A DNA stretch of 64,000 nucleotides from JAVVHE01 sp032249695 (lineage in GTDB: Bacteria; Pseudomonadota; Alphaproteobacteria; Sphingomonadales; Sphingomonadaceae), in NCBI GenBank assembly GCA_032249695.1, contig JAVVHE010000010.1, positions 1-64,000 on the forward strand. The letters run 5' to 3'. The notes under the pieces are model-generated. The model did not search any database, was not told the origin of the DNA, and saw nothing but the letters and a program-made list of their open reading frames with translations. The translations under genes and the position numbers were made by a program. This document shows positions 58,854-64,000 of the stretch, piece by piece; position 1 is the stretch's first letter; each line of letters opens with the position of its first letter.

Positions 58854-58911
58854 GTCTGGGCTTCACCTCAGCGAAGATGATCGTTCGATGCGCGCCGCCA
58901 GCTAACTGACC

Positions 58912-58944
58912 AGCGATCCACGTGAGATCACTGCGTGGATCGCT
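58912..58944. promoter_or_regulatory. Perfect 11-bp inverted repeat with 11-base spacer
   Basis: AGCGATCCACG (58912-58922), spacer TGAGATCACTG, then CGTGGATCGCT (58934-58944). It lies 59 bases upstream of the EamA ATG and downstream of the DnaJ-like gene, both on the minus strand. On the plus strand it is followed by TTTAAGTT, on the minus strand by no T-run. It could be an operator of the EamA-amidase unit or a terminator-like structure. Confidence 0.6.
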
Positions 58945-59025
58945 TTAAGTTGATAAGTGTTTTCGGTCATCCATTCCCCAACACGACCACAGTGTCCGCG
59001 ATAGGCTTTTGAGCGGTTCGACTTG

Positions 59026-59709
59026 TTAAGTCATCCCCCGCATCAGCTCCGCATACGCCTCGTTGATCGCCGCCATCCGTGCTTCGGCCAGCCTGATGAA
59101 TTCCGGCGGCGTGCCGTCCGCTATGTGCCGGTCGGGGTGGTGGCGCTTTACCAGGGCGTGGTAGGCTGCCTTGATCTCCTCGCGCGTGGCGCCTGCGCCG
59201 ACGCCCAGCGTGGCGCAGGGCGCGCAGTCGCCCGCGCGCAGATAGCGGCGCTTCAGGCACGCGACCGCTGCCTCGTCCAGCCCCAGCCGCGCGGCGACGG
59301 CTTCCATATACGCCACCTCGGGGCCGGTGATGCCGTCGACCAGCGCAATCTCCATCAAGGCGGCGAGCAGGTCCTCAGCGACCGGCGAGCCCGGGCCGAT
59401 CGCGGCTGCGGCCTGGTCGGCATAGGCCTCGAACCCCGCGGTCGAGGTCTTGGCGAGATTGTAGAAGCGCTCGGCATTGGCGCGCTCGGCGGCGGGCACC
59501 TGGAACAGGCGCTGGAAGGCCAGGAATTCGGCGCGGGTGGCGTGGCCGTCGGCGCGCGCCATCTTGGCCGCGAGCGCGATCGCGGCGATGGTGAAGGCAA
59601 CGGCTGCGCGCTCGCGCCGCGCATCAGCCCAGCGCTCCGCCAGCCGCCCGGCGAACGCGCCGACGGGTCCGTCTCCCACCAGATCGGCAAGGCGCGCGAA
59701 CACTCCCAT
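59026..59709 (-). CDS. TerB-DnaJ domain protein (DjlA-like)
   Basis: A protein of about 227 residues. Residues ~35-165 are a helical TerB-like domain (AFTIAAIALAAKMARADGHA, ALMEIALVDGITGPEVAYME). The last ~70 residues form a J domain (ATLGVGAGATREEIKAAYHA LVKRHHPDRH) with the HPD motif intact. Such proteins stimulate DnaK; DjlA is membrane linked in E. coli but no membrane helix is seen here. Start at 59709 or four codons earlier. Confidence 0.88.
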   Translation of the reverse strand: MGVFARLADLVGDGPVGAFAGRLAERWADARRERAAVAFTIAAIALAAKMARADGHATRAEFLAFQRLFQVPAAERANAERFYNLAKTSTAGFEAYADQAAAAIGPGSPVAEDLLAALMEIALVDGITGPEVAYMEAVAARLGLDEAAVACLKRRYLRAGDCAPCATLGVGAGATREEIKAAYHALVKRHHPDRHIADGTPPEFIRLAEARMAAINEAYAELMRGMT

Positions 59710-59834
59710 CCTGTAGCGCATTAGCGCGAAGCGCGGCCTGCCGGAAACCCGCGAATGGCTCGCAACGGGAACCGTGCGCGGGGGCGCCCGGTTCAGACGA
59801 GGCGGGGAAGGGCCGCCAGGAGCCTTGTGGACCG

Positions 59835-60383
59835 ATGACCGAACCGACATCGCTTTCGCGCCGCGACTTCGGCGCCGCCGCCGCTGCCGCCGCCGCACTC
59901 GCTGCCGCTCCTGTCGCCGCGCAGCCCCTGCGCCGCGCCGGGCCCGAATGGTACCGTGCAATACAGGAGCATCACCGCCAGCTGTTCGATCTGATGGGCC
60001 GCGCGATGGACGGCGCGGGCGGGCGGCCGATGACGCTGGTGCCGCTCATCCGCCGCATCAACATGGTGAATGCAGCGCACGCGATCGCCGAGGAGGTGTC
60101 GATCTACCCGATGATCGACATCCTGGGCATGCGCGGCCGCTCGCAATCGCTCTATCGCGAGCAGCAGATGGCGAAAGTGATGGGGACGCGGATGCTCGTC
60201 GAGGCGCAGCAGGGCGATCCGGGGCTGCGCGATACGATGCGCCAGCTGTCCGACGCGCTGAGAGCGCATGTGCGCGAGGAGGAGGACCAGACCTATCCCG
60301 ACCTCATCCGCCGCGCGAGCCCGGCGCAGAACCGCATGATCAGCGAGCTGTATTCAGAGACCTTCCGCCGCGCATCGGCCTGA
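59835..60383 (+). CDS. Tat-exported hemerythrin HHE-domain protein
   Basis: A 182-residue protein with a twin-arginine signal (SLSRRDFGAAAAAAAALAAA). The hemerythrin four-helix bundle follows: IQEHHRQLFDLM, NAAHAIAEEVSIYPMI and LRAHVREEEDQTYPDLI, giving the HxxxE-type di-iron ligands. Tat export of a hemerythrin domain fits folding with its metal in the cytosol first. Possible roles are oxygen/NO sensing or iron-centre repair in the periplasm. It is divergent from the DnaJ-like gene and 45 bases ahead of dapF. Confidence 0.83.
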   Translation: MTEPTSLSRRDFGAAAAAAAALAAAPVAAQPLRRAGPEWYRAIQEHHRQLFDLMGRAMDGAGGRPMTLVPLIRRINMVNAAHAIAEEVSIYPMIDILGMRGRSQSLYREQQMAKVMGTRMLVEAQQGDPGLRDTMRQLSDALRAHVREEEDQTYPDLIRRASPAQNRMISELYSETFRRASA

Positions 60384-60428
60384 CGCGTCGGTTGGACAGA
60401 GGGCGGCGGCGCTCTTAAGTCGCCGCCC

Positions 60429-61241
60429 ATGCGCGCTGCCTTCACCAAGATGCACGGGCTCGGCAATGATTTCGCCGTGTTCGATGCACGGCGCGCGAGC
60501 CTGCCGCTGGAGCCGGGGCTGGTCGCCAAGCTGGCCGACCGGCACACGGGCATCGGTTGCGACCAGCTGATCGCGATCGAGCCGCCGAGGAGCGGCGGCG
60601 ACGCCTTCGTGCGTTTCTGGAACGCCGATGGCAGCGAGGTTGCGGCGTGCGGCAACGGCACGCGCTGCGTCGCAAGGCTGATGGGCCGTGCCGCCCGGCT
60701 GGAGACGCTGGCTGGCGAGGTCGTCGTCCACCCGAGCGGCGAGGGGATTACGGTGGACCTCGGGCCGCCGCGCTTCGGGTGGGAGGATGTGCCGCTCGCC
60801 TATGCGATGGATACCGCCGACCTGCCGGTTGCGTGGGACAGTCTGGCACGGCCGATGACGCTGTCGGTCGGCAACCCGCACGCGGTGTTCTTCGTGCCCG
60901 ATCCCGCCGCCATCGCGCTGTCCGAACTCGGCCCGCGCATCGCGGTCGATCCGATTTTCCCCGAAGGCGCGAACGTCGGCATCGCCGCGGTGACCGGCCC
61001 CGACCGCCTGCGCCTGCGCGTGTGGGAGCGTGGCGCCGGCCTGACGCGCGCCTGCGGCACCGGCGCGGCGGCGGCTGCGGTCGCCGCCGCCAGGAAGGGC
61101 CTCACCGGCCGCCGCGTGCGCGTGGCGCAGGATGGCGGCACGCTGACGATCGAGTGGCGGACGGACGGGCGCGTGCTGATGACAGGCCCCGCAGCGGTCA
61201 GCTTTACCGGCGAGATCGAGCTGACGGACTACGCCGCGTGA
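60429..61241 (+). CDS. dapF: Diaminopimelate epimerase
   Basis: A 270-residue epimerase: FTKMHGLGNDFAVFDAR, the first catalytic Cys in AACGNGTRCVARL and the second in RACGTGAAAAAVAA. It converts LL- to meso-diaminopimelate for peptidoglycan and lysine. Its TGA overlaps the ftsY GTG by four bases. In many alphaproteobacteria the tRNA methylthiotransferase gene mtaB lies between dapF and ftsY; it is absent here. Confidence 0.96.
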   Translation: MRAAFTKMHGLGNDFAVFDARRASLPLEPGLVAKLADRHTGIGCDQLIAIEPPRSGGDAFVRFWNADGSEVAACGNGTRCVARLMGRAARLETLAGEVVVHPSGEGITVDLGPPRFGWEDVPLAYAMDTADLPVAWDSLARPMTLSVGNPHAVFFVPDPAAIALSELGPRIAVDPIFPEGANVGIAAVTGPDRLRLRVWERGAGLTRACGTGAAAAAVAAARKGLTGRRVRVAQDGGTLTIEWRTDGRVLMTGPAAVSFTGEIELTDYAA

Positions 61242-62167
61242 GCTCCGGCGCGTCCTGGTTCGCGCGGCTGCGCTCGGGCCTTGCGCGCTCGTCGGACAAG
61301 CTGACCGGCGGGCTGGCGGGGCTCGTCGGGCGCGGGCCGCTGGACGAGGGCGCGATCGAGAGCATCGAGGACGCGCTGATCGCCGCCGATCTGGGTCCCG
61401 CGGTCGCCGGTCGCATCGCCGGACGGCTGCGCGAGGGTCGCTTTGAACGCGGCGCGACGCTCCTGGACGTCCAGCAGGTCGCGGCCGACGAGATCGCAGC
61501 GGTGCTCCGTCCGGTCGCGCGTCCGCTGGAGGTCATCGCCTTCCCTCGCCCGCAGACGATCCTGATCGTGGGGGTGAACGGCAGCGGCAAGACGACGACC
61601 ATCGCCAAGCTCGCGCACCTGTTTGTCGAGCAGGACTATCGCGTGATGCTGGCCGCGGGCGATACCTTCCGCGCGGCGGCGATCGAGCAGCTGAAGATCT
61701 GGGGTGACCGCGCGGGCGCTCCGGTGGTGGCAGGCGCGCAGGGTGCCGACGCTGCGGGCGTGGCCTATGGCGCGCTGGAACAGGCGATCGCCGAGGGGCG
61801 CGACGCGCTCATCATCGACACCGCCGGGCGGCTGCAGAACAAGGCCGGGCTGATGGACGAGCTCGCCAAGATGCGGCGCGTGCTCGGCAAGCTCAGGACC
61901 GCGGCGCCGCACGATGTGGTTCTGGTCCTCGACGCGACAACCGGCCAGAACGCGCTCAGCCAGATCGAGATTTTCGGGAAGACCGCTGGCGTCACCGGGC
62001 TGGTGATGACCAAGCTTGACGGCACCGCGCGCGGCGGGATGCTGGTCGCCGCGGCCGAGACGTTCAGGCTGCCGATCCATGCGGTCGGAGTGGGCGAGCG
62101 GATCGACGACCTGAGGCCCTTCGATCCCGACGAGTTCGCGCGTGCGCTTGTCGGCCTGAGCGGGTAA
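61238..62167 (+). CDS. ftsY: Signal recognition particle receptor FtsY
   Basis: A 309-residue SRP GTPase starting at a GTG in a GTGA overlap with dapF. The NG domain is complete: P-loop GVNGSGKTTTIAKLAHLF, DTFRAAAIEQLKIW, IDTAGRLQNKAGLMDELAKM and TKLDGTARGGMLVAAAE. The acidic A domain is almost absent, leaving a short N-terminal helix, as usual in alphaproteobacteria. It docks SRP-bound ribosomes at the membrane. Confidence 0.96.
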   Translation: MSSGASWFARLRSGLARSSDKLTGGLAGLVGRGPLDEGAIESIEDALIAADLGPAVAGRIAGRLREGRFERGATLLDVQQVAADEIAAVLRPVARPLEVIAFPRPQTILIVGVNGSGKTTTIAKLAHLFVEQDYRVMLAAGDTFRAAAIEQLKIWGDRAGAPVVAGAQGADAAGVAYGALEQAIAEGRDALIIDTAGRLQNKAGLMDELAKMRRVLGKLRTAAPHDVVLVLDATTGQNALSQIEIFGKTAGVTGLVMTKLDGTARGGMLVAAAETFRLPIHAVGVGERIDDLRPFDPDEFARALVGLSG

Positions 62168-62179
62168 GGTCGGCGGCTC

Positions 62180-62800
62180 ATGAGCCTTTCCGAGACGGAC
62201 AAGCCGAAGCCGCCGATCCCCGCCTGGGTCAGCCTGGCGATCGATTTTGGTCCCGCGATCACCTTCTTCGCCGCCTATAAGCTGGGCAATATCAACGAGG
62301 CGACGATTGCCGTCACCGTCGCGGCGATCGTCGCGGCGATCGCCTCGCGAATCCTCACCGGCAAAGTCAGCGTCGCGCTGATGGTGACGACGGTCACTGC
62401 GATCATCTTCGGCGGGCTGACGATCTATCTGTCCGATGAAAAGTTCGTGAAGATCAAGTCGACCCTCATCAACCTGATCTTCGGCGGCATCCTGCTGGGC
62501 GGAATGCTGTTCAGGCGCGCGCTGTTGAAGCCGGTGCTCGCGCCCGGCTTCCCGCCGATGGACGACGCGGGCTGGTTCAAGCTCAGTCGCAATTTCGGCT
62601 GGTTCTTTCTGGGCATGGCGGTGATCAACGAGATCGTCTGGCGCACCCAGTCGACCTCGATGTGGGTCAACTACAACAGTTTCGGCGACATCGCGTTGAC
62701 GATGGCGTTCGGCGCGTCGCAGCTGCCGATCATCAACCGCTACGCAGCGGAACCGCCGAGCGCCGCCGAGAAGGCCGAGATCATTCCACCGCAGATTTGA
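62180..62800 (+). CDS. yciB: Septation protein A / YciB-type inner-membrane protein
   Basis: A 206-residue membrane protein with five to six helices: AIDFGPAITFFAAYKLGNIN, MLFRRALLKPVLAPGFPPMD, GWFKLSRNFGWFFLGMAVIN and EIVWRTQSTSMWVNYNSFGD. These are YciB/IspZ family hallmarks. In some bacteria it affects septation and envelope lipid synthesis. It follows ftsY by 12 bases, a standard alphaproteobacterial trio with dapF. Confidence 0.93.
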   Translation: MSLSETDKPKPPIPAWVSLAIDFGPAITFFAAYKLGNINEATIAVTVAAIVAAIASRILTGKVSVALMVTTVTAIIFGGLTIYLSDEKFVKIKSTLINLIFGGILLGGMLFRRALLKPVLAPGFPPMDDAGWFKLSRNFGWFFLGMAVINEIVWRTQSTSMWVNYNSFGDIALTMAFGASQLPIINRYAAEPPSAAEKAEIIPPQI

Positions 62801-62929
62801 CGACCCGCTGGCGAGCTGCGCGTTGCGTCCGGGCGGGATGACGACAGCTTCGTGCGCTGGCGCAAACCCCCACGCCACGCCACGTCGCGCGCACGCCGCG
62901 TCCGCGCCGAGCGGGGCTTGGCGCAAGCT

Positions 62930-63799
62930 TCAGGCGCGGCGAAGCAGCACGTCGACGACCGTGTGGACCTCATCGCCAAGCGGCACCGGATCGGGCGGCG
63001 GCGGGTTGCGGTAGAACGCGGCGTCGTAGCCGTTGGGAAGGATCGCTGCGCTGAACCCCGCCGCGAGGAACGGCACGAGCGGCGGGTGGTCGCGCCACGG
63101 GCCGTCGATCAGCGTTTCGACGATCAGCACGATGCGCGGCGACAGGCGCGGGATCAGCGCCGCGATGCCGCGGACCACGTCGGTCTCGGCGCCCTCCACG
63201 TCGATCTTGATCAGCCGCGCGCGCAGCACGTCGGTCTCGGGCATCAGGTCGGCAAGCGGTGCGGCGCGGACCGGCGTGCCCTCGTCGAACTGCGCGCCGC
63301 CACCGCTGAGGCGCGAGCGGCCGCGATTGCCGCCGCGTTCGCTGAACAGGCGCAGCGTGGCCGGTGCGGCGGCGACGGCGGCTTCGATGCAGTGGATCGG
63401 CGCTCCACCGCGTTGCAGAGCAACGTTGGCGGTCAGATCGGCGAAGATCGCAGGGCTCGGCTCGATCGCGTAGATGCGGCCAGAAGGCCCGGCGAGCTTG
63501 GCTGCGAGCAGGCTGTAGAAGCCGACATTCGCGCCGATGTCGATGACCACGTCGCCCGCGCCGACCGTGCGGCGGATGTAGGCGGAGATGCACGGCTCCC
63601 AATCGCCATGCCGGACGATGCTCGCCTCGACGAGTTCGTTCAGATCGAGGCGCATTGCGATTCCGTCTAGCGTGCGCGCGGTGACCCGCAGCGGCGGCAG
63701 CGCGAGGTGGCGCGCAGCGAGGCGCCGAGCCGCGGCGAGCGCGCGCAGCGGCGGACGGAGCAGCGCGCCGAGCTCAGTGGAAGGCGGCGGCAGGATCAC
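62930..63799 (-). CDS. FkbM family methyltransferase
   Basis: A protein of about 289 residues. The SAM-binding region is GDVVIDIGANVGFYSLLAAK, with RIYAIEPSPAIFADLTANVA and LIKIDVEGAETDVVRGIAAL. FkbM enzymes O-methylate sugars or polyketides, often of capsule or LPS; the target is unknown. GTG at 63799 is chosen as start; an upstream Met (63913) adds unlikely sequence overlapping the next gene's end. Confidence 0.82.
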   Translation of the reverse strand: MILPPPSTELGALLRPPLRALAAARRLAARHLALPPLRVTARTLDGIAMRLDLNELVEASIVRHGDWEPCISAYIRRTVGAGDVVIDIGANVGFYSLLAAKLAGPSGRIYAIEPSPAIFADLTANVALQRGGAPIHCIEAAVAAAPATLRLFSERGGNRGRSRLSGGGAQFDEGTPVRAAPLADLMPETDVLRARLIKIDVEGAETDVVRGIAALIPRLSPRIVLIVETLIDGPWRDHPPLVPFLAAGFSAAILPNGYDAAFYRNPPPPDPVPLGDEVHTVVDVLLRRA

Positions 63800-63830
63800 G
63801 GCGACGCCTTGCGGCCGGGCGCCGGCGTTG

Positions 63831-64000
63831 TCACTCCGCTTCGCGCCCGGCGCTGAGGGCGTCGCTGCACGCCACCGCAACCACCCCGTCGGCGCGGACC
63901 TGATCCGGGCCAAGGGCCACCGCCCGAAACTGCGGATCGACCAAGCGGCAGCGGGAAGCCCCGCCCCGGATCACGCCCGCGGCCACGCAACCGCCAGCGA
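63831..64000 (-). CDS. Partial CDS of unknown function (N-terminus outside window)
   Basis: A frame open from the window edge to a TGA at 63831 reads GGCVAAGVIRGGASRCRLVD PQFRAVALGPDQVRADGVVA VACSDALSAGREAE. Composition looks coding and it ends 32 bases before the FkbM start. The alternating hydrophobic pattern suggests beta strands with three Cys. Only about 55 residues are visible; no family can be given. Confidence 0.4.
   Translation of the reverse strand, partial: AGGCVAAGVIRGGASRCRLVDPQFRAVALGPDQVRADGVVAVACSDALSAGREAE

Noticed and set aside
61229..62926. A 565-codon open frame opposite ftsY and yciB
   Set aside because: Antisense shadow across two well-defined genes; composition is Arg/Asp/Gln-rich without motifs.

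Overview
The window is GC-rich (roughly 68-70%), tightly packed alphaproteobacterial chromosome, most likely from a Sphingomonadaceae member (Sphingomonas or relative). The reasons are the content and order of a gene-transfer-agent-type cluster, a DUF6127 gene between portal and protease, a divergent bdhA/phaZ pair for polyhydroxybutyrate use, a BchO-type hydrolase, and the conserved block PAS protein-tsaE-amgK-murU-addB-addA-trxA. Family assignments come from reading the translations; no database search was run.

Layout. 1-832: an OmpA-like outer-membrane protein, cut by the window edge inside a polyproline linker that ends in a 49-nt poly-G run (possibly an assembly artefact). 1.27-18.3 kb, minus strand: a nearly complete gene transfer agent (GTA)-type particle cluster. 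In transcription order it has TerS-like, TerL, [inserted plus-strand SRAP peptidase gene and a 60-bp tandem repeat], portal, DUF6127, prohead protease, major capsid, a three-gene fibre-like cassette, head-tail connectors, tail terminator, tail tube, chaperones, short tape measure, a TIM-barrel/DUF2460 fusion, DUF2163 hub, NlpC/P60 peptidase and a gp15-like tail-tip protein. No integrase, replication or lysis genes are visible. The two GTA transcription units start at copies of one near-identical 24-bp promoter/operator element.

18.5-25.7 kb: bchO-like hydrolase, PHB degradation pair, a three-gene membrane-anchor stress-type operon and enolase. 25.7-27.4 kb: a thioredoxin-reductase-like gene split by a 793-bp insertion flanked by a 6-bp direct repeat. 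The insert carries the C-terminal end of an ADP-ribosyltransferase-like protein and a small downstream gene with an in-frame amber codon. 27.4-34.3 kb: MlaF/MlaE lipid transport, alanine racemase, a homodimeric pyruvate dehydrogenase E1/transketolase-like enzyme and an old yellow enzyme. 34.4-35.8 kb: a decaying stretch (alcohol dehydrogenase remnant, frameshifted SWIB gene, unassigned coding-like fragments).

35.8-45.1 kb: isoprenoid (ispA), xseB, acyl-CoA ligase, DUF885 peptidase, rpiB-glyA, ubiG and lysC. 45.4-46.7 kb: PagL-like deacylase, DUF2945 protein and a decayed glutamine amidotransferase pseudogene. 46.7-56.7 kb, minus strand: a chain of overlapping genes (PAS, tsaE, amgK, murU, addB, addA) plus trxA, combining cell-wall recycling, tRNA modification and double-strand-break repair. 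56.8-64 kb: tRNA-Thr, AmpD-like amidase, DMT exporter, DnaJ/TerB protein, hemerythrin protein, dapF-ftsY-yciB, FkbM methyltransferase and a partial gene.

The most distinctive part is the GTA cluster. It has an unusual inserted fibre/decoration cassette with nine exact-period 22-residue repeats, a sugar-hydrolase-like barrel sitting on the gp12 position instead of gp15, a shared palindromic control element, and a terminator-like hairpin immediately before the capsid gene.
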